The notes beneath the pieces are model-generated. The model saw only the letters and a list, made by a program, of their open reading frames with translations. It was not told where the DNA came from and searched no databases. The translations under genes were made by a program, and so were the position numbers. From a bacterium UBA3756 (GTDB lineage Bacteria > Bacteroidota > Bacteroidia > Bacteroidales > Bacteroidaceae), in contig DFGG01000116.1 in NCBI GenBank assembly GCA_002371695.1, positions 655 to 5,824 of the forward strand: 5,170 nucleotides of DNA, written 5' to 3'. Within the stretch, counting starts at the first letter, position 1. Each line of letters starts with the position of its first letter. Below are positions 1 to 5,170 of this stretch, piece by piece.

Positions 1-767
1 TGCTGCTCCAGATGCCTGTCATCTCCAAGAAGGTACGCGAGATGATTTGCCAGGAGGTGCTCAAGGCCTTCGGAGGACACATGTACGAGGTCATCATCGG
101 AGGCGCAGCACTCAATCAGGAGGTGGAACAATTCCTCAAGCGCATCGAATTCCCCTATACTGTGGGCTACGGTGCTACTGAGTGCGCACCCATCATCTGC
201 TATCGCGACTGGCACACCTTCGCACAGGGTTCCTGCGGACAGGCTGCCTACCACATGGAGGTGAAGATTGATTCTCCAGACCCACAGAATATTCCTGGAG
301 AAATCCTCGCCAAGGGTCCCAATGTGATGCTGGGCTACTACAAGAATCCTGAGGCAACAGCAGAGACCATCGACCACAATGGCTGGTATCACACAGGCGA
401 CCTCGGCACGATGGATGCTGACGGCAACGTCTATATCAACGGACGCTCGAAGAACATGCTGTTAGGTCCCAACGGACAGAATATTTATCCAGAGGAAATA
501 GAGGACAAACTCAATTCGATGACACTCGTCGTCGAGAGTATCGTCGTACAACGCGACAACAAGTTCGTGGCACTTGTACATCCCGATCTCGACGAAGCCA
601 AGAATATGAATTTCTCTGCAGATGACATCCGCAACGTGATGGAGCAGAACCGCAACGGACTGAACCAGATGCTGCCAGCCTACGAGAAAATTTCAGAAAT
701 TGAGATCCATGAGGAGGAGTTTGAAAAGACTCCGAAGAGATCGATCAAACGATATCTCTACCAATAA
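1..767 (+). CDS. AMP-forming long-chain acyl-CoA ligase, C-terminal part (5' end off window)
   Basis: The reading frame is open from base 3 (Leu-Leu-Gln before the first Met at base 12), so the gene starts upstream. About 254 residues are visible and roughly the first 300 are missing. It belongs to the adenylate-forming (ANL) superfamily, which activates a carboxylic acid with ATP and transfers it to CoA in the cytoplasm or at the inner membrane face. Counting from base 3, the motifs in order are GGAAL (about 33-37), the acyl-adenylate-binding YGATE (56-60), GEILAKGPNVMLGYY (99-113), WYHTGD with the ribose-binding Asp (128-133), and GRSKNM at the domain hinge (147-152). The end reads KTPKRSIKRYLYQ. 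The canonical A10 pattern T-P-T-x-K-x-K-R aligns without gaps to TPKRSIKR, which places Ser247 where the catalytic Lys is expected. Context favours a long-chain fatty acid substrate, as in FadD15-like enzymes, but specificity cannot be read from this half. The gene stands alone on the plus strand and converges on the glgB cluster. Confidence 0.93.
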   Translation, partial: LLQMPVISKKVREMICQEVLKAFGGHMYEVIIGGAALNQEVEQFLKRIEFPYTVGYGATECAPIICYRDWHTFAQGSCGQAAYHMEVKIDSPDPQNIPGEILAKGPNVMLGYYKNPEATAETIDHNGWYHTGDLGTMDADGNVYINGRSKNMLLGPNGQNIYPEEIEDKLNSMTLVVESIVVQRDNKFVALVHPDLDEAKNMNFSADDIRNVMEQNRNGLNQMLPAYEKISEIEIHEEEFEKTPKRSIKRYLYQ

Positions 768-769
768 CA

Positions 770-797
770 AAGAAGGCCTCCCGTGGGAGGCTTTCTT
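770..797. terminator. Bidirectional intrinsic terminator between convergent genes
   Basis: Arms 770-782 (AAGAAGGCCTCCC) and 785-797 (GGGAGGCTTTCTT) pair over 13 positions with one G-T wobble, around a nominal 2-nt loop (in practice a tetraloop C-GT-G). On the plus strand the GC core is followed by TTTCTTATT. On the minus strand it is followed by CTTCTTTGTTATT. It therefore suits termination of both the acyl-CoA ligase and the minus-strand membrane-protein gene. The minus-strand stop codon (796-798) overlaps the outer base pairs. No stretch of Ts longer than three is present, so efficiency is uncertain. Confidence 0.85.
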
Positions 798-1965
798 ATT
801 GATATTCAAAGTAGTACCAATAGGTGCCATGGTACTGCTCATCCACCTTTCCCTTTCGCTCCATCAAGTCTGGATATTTGCTTTCGAGATCCTGAAGGTT
901 GTCGAAATCCTCGTCCATCACGGCATTGTGGTAAACAACTACCGGATTCTTGCGCAGATGAGTGTACAAGACCAGTGCCTCACGATAGTGACGCGGCAAA
1001 CGATCCATCTCCTGATCATCTGCCACCGGGTAATACATAGGCAGCGTCTTGACGAAGAGGTCCAGATGCTTGTCGATGAGCATCCCGCAGAGCATGTAAT
1101 CACCTATCTTGCGACTGACAGCGGAATCCCTACGGGCAACAGCCTTCAGATAGTTCACTGGAGGCATTGCGGCAGCAGGACGGGCACCGAAGTAACGATA
1201 GATACTATCCAAGGGATACAGCGTGGTACGCGACTCCCCGGCAGTAGGCAGCATCGCACTGCTTCCTGCTACTACCGGATAGGTAAACAGACGTTCGCCA
1301 AGCTGATTCTCACATGAGAGCGCATACATACGCACCATCTGCAGGTTGGCATCGCTTTCCAGGGATTTCTTACCAGCCTCCAAGGCTCCATGATAATCTT
1401 TCTCCAACAGACGAGCCTCAGCCCTCAGACGGTAGTGGAACACTGCATTGGTATTGCTCAGCAGCACCACGCCGAGAATCATCAACAGCATCAGCACCAT
1501 ATTGCTGAGCATCGCCATGGAAAAGATACCACAAGGCTCTTGGGCAGGTTCCACGTCCTGCAAGGAATTGGCAAGCCATACCACTGCTATCCATAGGAGG
1601 ATGGCCAACGGGAATGCCCACCACCAGGCGCCTGGCGAGAAGCCTGTGTCGAAGTCGGCACTCACATCTGTGAGCAATCCCAATATCAGCATCGAGGGGA
1701 AATAGGTCAGAGCATGGCTCCGCTTACGCAGACGCACCACGCCATAGACTGCCAGCTGGAGCAATTGCAGTCCGGCAATCAGGATAATTGGTGCCAGCAC
1801 ACGATTATAGCTGGTCACCCCCCCACTGTATACGTGCTGGGCAGCTGCCAGGACATCTGCCTGAAAGCGAGTAATCCAGAGGGTGGTAAACACAAGAAAG
1901 ACAATAGCACACATCAGACGGATGCCGATGGTGCTACTGTTCTTCACTGGATGATTATAGTTCAT
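796..1965 (-). CDS. Polytopic membrane protein with TPR-like C-terminal domain, DUF6057-like
   Basis: This is a 389-residue protein. The N-terminal half has about five hydrophobic segments, at roughly 16-34, 55-77, 86-100, 113-132 and 149-170. A soluble C-terminal half follows. It begins with a helical TPR-like stretch (about 175-222, including LLEKDYHGALEAGKKSLES) and continues with GERLFTYP (223-230), RLPRHYREALVLY (322-334) and an aromatic end GTYWYYFEY. The TM-plus-helical layout, the LFTYP-like motif and the PRHYREAL/TYWYY signatures resemble the Bacteroidetes family DUF6057, whose function is unknown. I assign it from memory, and this copy seems short for that family. No signal peptide cleavage site or catalytic motif is evident. 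Its ATG lies one base after the glgB stop (TGA-T-ATG), so translation is probably coupled to glgB. It is the last gene of the cluster. A link to glycogen metabolism rests only on position; no enzymatic role is proposed. Confidence 0.88.
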   Translation of the reverse strand: MNYNHPVKNSSTIGIRLMCAIVFLVFTTLWITRFQADVLAAAQHVYSGGVTSYNRVLAPIILIAGLQLLQLAVYGVVRLRKRSHALTYFPSMLILGLLTDVSADFDTGFSPGAWWWAFPLAILLWIAVVWLANSLQDVEPAQEPCGIFSMAMLSNMVLMLLMILGVVLLSNTNAVFHYRLRAEARLLEKDYHGALEAGKKSLESDANLQMVRMYALSCENQLGERLFTYPVVAGSSAMLPTAGESRTTLYPLDSIYRYFGARPAAAMPPVNYLKAVARRDSAVSRKIGDYMLCGMLIDKHLDLFVKTLPMYYPVADDQEMDRLPRHYREALVLYTHLRKNPVVVYHNAVMDEDFDNLQDLESKYPDLMERKGKVDEQYHGTYWYYFEYQ

Positions 1966-1966
1966 A

Positions 1967-4108
1967 TCAGTTCTTCTTCAGAACCACGGCCGAACGTGCC
2001 GGAATGTAGAGTTTCAGCCACTCCTTCTTGTCGTTCACGTAGAGCGGGTCGTAGTTCGTCACATGGGTCATGGTGTCATCGGCAAAGCCATTGCCGCCAA
2101 AATCTTTCGAGTCGGTGTTCAGCACCACGTCATAGGAGCCCGTGGGCACCAGGAAGCCGTAGTCGGTGTACGACTGCATGGGCGAGAAGTTGAACACGAA
2201 TACCAGGTCGCCCCTCATGAAGCAGAGCACCTTGTCACCTTCGTTGTGCCAGATTTCGGTGACGGGTGTGTCCTGGAAGTTCTTCTGACTCTTGATTACC
2301 TCAAGCATTTTCTGGTCGAAGTCGCCCAGCCAGTGGTAGCACAGGTCCTTGTTGTCCACCAGGTTCCACTGGCGGCGTGCATACTTGTAGCTCCAGCCGT
2401 TGCCCTCGCGGGGGAAGTCGATCCACTCGGGATGACCGAATTCGTTGCCCATGAAGTTCAGGTAGCCGCCATTGATGCAGCCTGCCGTCACCAGACGAAT
2501 CATCTTGTGCAGGGCAATACCGCGCTGCGCGATGTCGTTCACGTCCTTCTTGGCGAAGTGCCAGTACATATCGGCATCGATCAGTCGGAAGATGATGGTC
2601 TTGTCGCCCACGAGTGCCTGGTCGTGGCTCTCGCAGTAGGAGATGGTCTTCTCGTCGGGACGACGGTTGCGCACCTCCCAGAAGATGTCGGTCACGTTGA
2701 TGTCCTCATCGCGTACCTCTTTAATAGTCTTGATCCAGTAGTCGGGGATGTTCATGGCCATGCGGTAGTCGAAGCCGTAGCCGCCATCCTCGAACTTGGC
2801 AGCGAGTCCCGGCATACCCGAGACCTCCTCGGCGATGGTGATCGCGTCGGGATTCACCTCGTGGATCAGGCAGTTGGCCAGCGTCAGGTAGCAGATGGCA
2901 TTGTCGTCCTCATGGCCGTTGAAATAGTCACCGTAGCCGCCGAAGGCCTCGCCGAGACCGTGGCTGTAGTAAAGCATGGAGGTGACACCGTCGAAGCGGA
3001 AACCGTCGAAGTGGAACTCCTGCTGCCAGTATTTGCAGTTGGAGAGCAGGAAGTGGATCACGTCGTCCTTGCCGTAGTCGAAGCAGAGCGAGTCCCAGGC
3101 GGGATGCTCGTGACGGTCGCCGGGATAGAAGAACTGATTGGGATCGCCAGCCAGGTTGCCCAGACCCTCCACCTCGTTCTTCACGGCGTGGGAGTGTACG
3201 ATATCCATAATCACGGCGATACCTAGACGGTGGGCCTCGTCGATCATCGCCTTCAGCTCCTCAGGTGTACCGAAGCGGCTGCTGGGTGCGAAGAAGCTCG
3301 ACACGTGATAGCCGAACGAGCCGTAGTAGGGATGCTCCTGGATGGCCATCACCTGGATGGCATTGTAGCCGTCCTTGGCAATACGCGGCAGGATGTTGTC
3401 CTTGAACTCGGTGTAGGAGCCTACCTTCTCGGCATCCTGTGCCATACCCACATGGCACTCATAGATGAGCAGCGGGTTCTTCTTCGGCTTGAAGCTCTTT
3501 TTCTTCCAGACATAAGGCTCGGGGTTCCACACCTGTGCGGAGAATATCTTCGTGTTGTCGTCCTGCACCACGCGCTGGCACCAGGCTGGGATGCGCTCGC
3601 CCTCGCCACCGTTCCACTTCACCTTCATCTTGTACAACTGGCCGTGCTTGATGGCCTTCTCCGAGAGCTTCAGCTCCCAGTTGCCCGTACCCTCGATGCG
3701 CTTGCAACGATACTTCTCGTCCTCCGTCCAGTTGTTGAAGTCACCGATCAGGTAGATATCGGTAGCATTCGGTGCCCACTCGCGGAACACCCAGCCCTTG
3801 GCAAGTTTATGGAGACCGAAATACAGGTGACCGTCGGCAAAGTCCGAGAGCTTACGCTTGCCGTTCTGCGTCAGCTGCGAGAGCTTCCACAGGGCGTGGT
3901 CATGACGGCCGCGGATGGCTCCCTCGAAGGGTTCCAGCCACGAGTCGTGCTGCACCAGTCCGATATGCTGGGGAGCCGTCTGTTCTACTATCTTTTCTAC
4001 TTTCTTGGCTGCCACTTTCTTGGGGGCGGCCTTCTTTGCAGTAGTCTTCTTGGGGGCAGCAGCCTTCTTGGCTGCAGGCTTCTTAGCCGTTGTCTCTTTC
4101 TTTGCCAT
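1967..4108 (-). CDS. glgB: 1,4-alpha-glucan (glycogen) branching enzyme, eukaryote-like GH13 type
   Basis: This 713-residue cytoplasmic enzyme cuts alpha-1,4-glucan chains and rejoins them by alpha-1,6 bonds (EC 2.4.1.18). A Lys/Ala-rich tail (1-about 40) is followed by an N-terminal domain with WLEPFEGAIRGRH (57-69). A CBM48-like module runs about 93-200 and includes FREWAPNATDIYLIGDFNNW. Then comes the GH13 barrel (about 210-600) and a C-terminal beta domain ending YIPARSAVVL. GH13 regions are intact: DIVHSH (D302, H305, H307), GFRFDGVTSM (nucleophile D373), ITIAEEVSGMP (acid/base E427) and ESHDQALVGDK (H495, D496). Runs such as GFRFDGVTSMLY, ESHDQALVGDK and NFMGNEFGHPEW match animal and plant branching enzymes (GH13_8, e.g. 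human GBE1) far better than E. coli GlgB. The ATG at 4108 is the only Met before residue 162. GTG at Val32 is a conceivable but less likely start. It lies 7 bp after the yhcH-like gene. Only one in-frame CTA and no TTA or TCA occur between 2063 and 4108, consistent with strong codon bias. Confidence 0.97.
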   Translation of the reverse strand: MAKKETTAKKPAAKKAAAPKKTTAKKAAPKKVAAKKVEKIVEQTAPQHIGLVQHDSWLEPFEGAIRGRHDHALWKLSQLTQNGKRKLSDFADGHLYFGLHKLAKGWVFREWAPNATDIYLIGDFNNWTEDEKYRCKRIEGTGNWELKLSEKAIKHGQLYKMKVKWNGGEGERIPAWCQRVVQDDNTKIFSAQVWNPEPYVWKKKSFKPKKNPLLIYECHVGMAQDAEKVGSYTEFKDNILPRIAKDGYNAIQVMAIQEHPYYGSFGYHVSSFFAPSSRFGTPEELKAMIDEAHRLGIAVIMDIVHSHAVKNEVEGLGNLAGDPNQFFYPGDRHEHPAWDSLCFDYGKDDVIHFLLSNCKYWQQEFHFDGFRFDGVTSMLYYSHGLGEAFGGYGDYFNGHEDDNAICYLTLANCLIHEVNPDAITIAEEVSGMPGLAAKFEDGGYGFDYRMAMNIPDYWIKTIKEVRDEDINVTDIFWEVRNRRPDEKTISYCESHDQALVGDKTIIFRLIDADMYWHFAKKDVNDIAQRGIALHKMIRLVTAGCINGGYLNFMGNEFGHPEWIDFPREGNGWSYKYARRQWNLVDNKDLCYHWLGDFDQKMLEVIKSQKNFQDTPVTEIWHNEGDKVLCFMRGDLVFVFNFSPMQSYTDYGFLVPTGSYDVVLNTDSKDFGGNGFADDTMTHVTNYDPLYVNDKKEWLKLYIPARSAVVLKKN
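3992..4108 (-). other. Low-complexity Lys/Ala/Pro-rich N-terminal tail of GlgB
   Basis: These bases encode GlgB residues 1-39. Lys-Lys pairs fall at residues 3-4, 9-10, 14-15, 20-21, 25-26, 30-31 and 35-36, spaced 5-6 residues apart by Ala, Pro and Thr. In total 15 of the 39 residues are Lys. The composition resembles histone H1-like bacterial tails. The DNA is internally repetitive: CTTGGGGGC occurs twice (starting near 4019 and 4049) among repeated TTCTT/GCTGC blocks, so length may vary between strains. The segment precedes the conserved enzyme, is probably disordered and is unlikely to be catalytic. A role in binding polyanions or in localisation is only a guess. Confidence 0.8.
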
Positions 4109-4115
4109 ATCTCTG

Positions 4116-4565
4116 TTACATTACCTTGACTTTAAAAATAGCTTTCTTGATCTCGGGCTCCTCAGCGATGCAGGGAGCATGGCCGTCTTGAGGGAAGAAG
4201 ATACCCATCTGCATGGGTTTCAGCGTCACGTAGGTCTGAGCCATCGTCGTGCCGTACTTCGTGATGTCCTTCTCGGCGTTGTATTCGAACTCGGGCAGGT
4301 CTACCAGCGGGGTATAGCCGAATGTCTCTTCGCACGACAGGGGTATCTGGATGTCAATCATGTTGATGTGGGTTTCCAGTGTGGCGGCCTCCTTGGCACG
4401 TCCTTTGGCAACGGTCAGGTTCAGGAACAGATCCTTGTCCTTGATGGGATACTTGCCAGGCTCCATCTGATTGAGGTCGTGGCTCTTCAGGAATTCTACT
4501 ACGTCAGCAAACAGCGGGTTGAGTGCCACATATTTGCCCAGGTTCTCTAATTTGTCGATGATCAT
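4116..4565 (-). CDS. YhcH/YjgK/YiaL family (DUF386) cupin-like protein
   Basis: This 149-residue protein matches the usual length of the family. These are small cytoplasmic double-stranded beta-helix proteins that include E. coli NanQ (YhcH, an N-acetylneuraminate anomerase), TabA and the EbgC-like beta-galactosidase subunit. Family hallmarks are the MIIDKLENL start, the presumed metal-binding set E64, H66 and D71 in LETHINMIDIQIPL, FFPQDGHAP with H129 (123-131), and the closing EIKKAIFKVKV. Most likely it acts on a free sugar or sugar acid, perhaps as an anomerase or isomerase-like accessory. The substrate cannot be read from the sequence. The ATG at 4565 is preceded by an A-rich leader without a Shine-Dalgarno motif, as is common in Bacteroidetes. 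It lies 7 bp upstream of glgB and is the first gene of the tight three-gene run. The heptamer repeat array ends 29 bp before its start codon. Confidence 0.93.
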   Translation of the reverse strand: MIIDKLENLGKYVALNPLFADVVEFLKSHDLNQMEPGKYPIKDKDLFLNLTVAKGRAKEAATLETHINMIDIQIPLSCEETFGYTPLVDLPEFEYNAEKDITKYGTTMAQTYVTLKPMQMGIFFPQDGHAPCIAEEPEIKKAIFKVKVM

Positions 4566-4594
4566 ACGATTATTATTTTTAAGTTGTTGTTTAA
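4566..4594 (-). promoter_or_regulatory. A-rich untranslated leader of the yhcH-like gene
   Basis: Read on the minus strand, these 29 bases are almost entirely A and T with a few Cs (TTAAACAACAACTTAAAAAT then AATAATCGT) directly before the ATG. There is no AGGAGG-like site. A-rich unstructured leaders commonly replace Shine-Dalgarno sites in Bacteroidetes. I do not find a convincing TAnnTTTG -7 box here, so a promoter is not shown. If one exists, it could use the TTG-rich heptamer array as its upstream element, but that is inference. Confidence 0.35.
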
Positions 4595-4706
4595 TTCAAT
4601 CTTCAATGTTCAATGTTCAATCTTCAATGTTCAATCTTCAATGTTCAATCTTCAATGTTCAATCTTCAATGTTCAATCTTCAATGTTCAATCTTCAATCT
4701 TCAATT
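4595..4706. repeat. Tandem heptamer array, 16 x TTCAATN
   Basis: Sixteen head-to-tail heptamers occur without interruption. The seventh base in order is C,G,G,C,G,C,G,C,G,C,G,C,G,C,C,T. Bases 4616-4685 are thus five perfect copies of the 14-mer TTCAATCTTCAATG, implying growth by duplication of a two-heptamer unit. On the minus strand, the direction of the flanking genes, the units read GATTGAA or CATTGAA. The first unit at the right end contains the MORN gene stop codon (4701-4703), and the array fills most of the gap before yhcH. Because 7 is not a multiple of 3, TGA recurs in all three minus-strand frames. The plus strand has no stop in any frame. The unit is not self-complementary, so no hairpin is expected. 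Confidence 0.97.
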
Positions 4707-5170
4707 CTCCTGCCGATGCCCACGGGTATAGGTGCCCTGGGCGATGATCTTGCCGTTGCGGTCCTTCTCCACGAATTTGCCGTCACGCATGTCGTCGCGA
4801 TAGGAGCCTTCGAAGCGCTTGCCGCTCTTGTCCTCCTCGATAGCAGGCCCATTACGTTTGCCATTCTTGAAGGAGCCCTTGAATTTGGAGCCGTCGCTAT
4901 AGCGGGCGATGCCCTCACCCTCGATCTTACCGTTCACGAAATGCCCCTCAAACAGGTCGCCCTTCTTCGTAGTCAGTTTACCTTTGCCATTCATCAGGTC
5001 GTTCTTCCACTGGCCCACGTATTGGTCGCCGTTCTTCCACAGCATCGTACCCTGGCCTTGCTTGTCGCCCTCATAGAACTGACCCGTGTAGCGGTCACCG
5101 TTGGCATAGCGCGAAATGCCAGTGCCAGTACGCTCACCTTTCACGTAGTCACCCTCGTAGACGTCACCAT
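4701..5170 (-). CDS. MORN-repeat protein, C-terminal part (5' end off window)
   Basis: The frame is open to the right edge, giving 155 visible residues beginning Gly-Asp-Val-Tyr. A GTG at 5144 is an internal Val within a MORN unit (YEGDYVKGERTGTG) and is not the start. MORN units recur with an exact 23-residue period. Their first aromatic residue falls at visible positions 4, 27, 50, 73, 96 and 119, each followed by x-G-x-aromatic (YEGDY, YTGQF, YVGQW, FEGHF, FKGSF, FEGSY). A seventh degenerate unit (about 142-155, AQGTYTRG) closes the protein. The first four units keep the G-x-G ending; the last ones decay (NGPA, DGKF). MORN repeats form elongated beta-hairpin stacks, linked to membrane or protein binding in eukaryotes; bacterial roles are mostly unknown. 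The missing N-terminus may carry more repeats or another domain. The stop codon lies inside the heptamer array. It points the same way as yhcH-glgB but is 135 bp away, so co-transcription is uncertain. Confidence 0.92.
   Translation of the reverse strand, partial: GDVYEGDYVKGERTGTGISRYANGDRYTGQFYEGDKQGQGTMLWKNGDQYVGQWKNDLMNGKGKLTTKKGDLFEGHFVNGKIEGEGIARYSDGSKFKGSFKNGKRNGPAIEEDKSGKRFEGSYRDDMRDGKFVEKDRNGKIIAQGTYTRGHRQEN

Noticed and set aside
12..14. ATG at base 12 as start of the acyl-CoA ligase
   Set aside because: The frame is open upstream and the protein would lack the whole N-terminal half, including the P-loop region of the ANL fold.
700..1317. Plus-strand open frame overlapping the ligase end and the membrane-protein gene
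   Set aside because: It runs through the terminator hairpin and opposite a supported gene, and has no family features.
2063..4129. Two long plus-strand open frames (2063-3226 and 3230-4129) opposite glgB
   Set aside because: They are in exact codon register with glgB, so their stops arise only from sense TTA, CTA or TCA codons, which glgB avoids (a single CTA at 3224-3226 separates them). The translations are Val/Leu/His-rich with no recognisable domain, while glgB is certain.
3915..4550. Plus-strand open frame across the glgB start and yhcH
   Set aside because: It is antisense to two well-supported genes and in codon register with yhcH, so it reflects codon bias. The product looks like nothing known.
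4595..4706. CRISPR array
   Set aside because: Units are 7 bp, contiguous and without unique spacers, and no cas genes are nearby.
4566..4706. Bacteroidetes sigma-ABfr promoter (TTTG and TAnnTTTG)
   Set aside because: The array supplies many TTG triplets on the minus strand, but no TAnnTTTG -7 box is present in the array or leader, so no promoter is called.
4471..4731. Plus-strand frame encoding SSMFNVQ/FNLQCSI repeats
   Set aside because: The periodic peptide is a by-product of a stop-free heptamer array, and its upstream part is antisense to yhcH.
5142..5144. GTG as start of the MORN gene
   Set aside because: It falls inside a MORN unit and the frame stays open with further MORN residues (GDVYEGDY) to the window edge.

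Overview
The window looks like a chromosomal segment from a Bacteroidales bacterium, most likely of the Prevotella/Segatella type. The evidence is the style of the protein families: a Bacteroidetes-type acyl-CoA ligase C-terminus, a DUF6057-like membrane protein, and an animal/plant-like glycogen branching enzyme. Shine-Dalgarno motifs are absent or weak, and the leaders are A-rich. This assignment is from memory of families, not from a search.

Layout. Bases 1-767 (+) hold the C-terminal half of an AMP-forming acyl-CoA ligase whose start lies off the left edge. It converges on a minus-strand cluster, and the two meet at a compact hairpin (770-797) that probably terminates transcription from both sides. 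The minus-strand cluster reads right to left. First comes a MORN-repeat protein (4701-5170, 5' end off the right edge). Next is a 112-bp tandem array of the heptamer TTCAATN (4595-4706) and a short A-rich leader. Then follow a YhcH/YjgK/YiaL-family protein (4116-4565), a glycogen branching enzyme GlgB (1967-4108), and a polytopic membrane protein with a TPR-like soluble domain (796-1965).

The last three genes are separated by 7 bp and 1 bp, so they almost certainly form one transcription unit. GlgB supplies the one clear pathway, glycogen-type alpha-1,6 branching. The YhcH-like protein may act on a free sugar, since one family member is a sugar anomerase. The membrane protein's job is unknown. 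Whether the MORN gene belongs to the same unit is open, because 135 bp, mostly filled by the heptamer array, lie between it and yhcH.

The most unusual items are three. The heptamer array is a perfect 16-unit tract that contains the MORN stop codon and stops every minus-strand frame. GlgB carries a histone-H1-like Lys/Ala/Pro N-terminal tail on an enzyme of eukaryotic type. The A10 motif of the acyl-CoA ligase appears to lack the usual catalytic lysine. I see no tRNA, rRNA, CRISPR array, transposase or prophage gene. No obviously new multi-gene system is visible.
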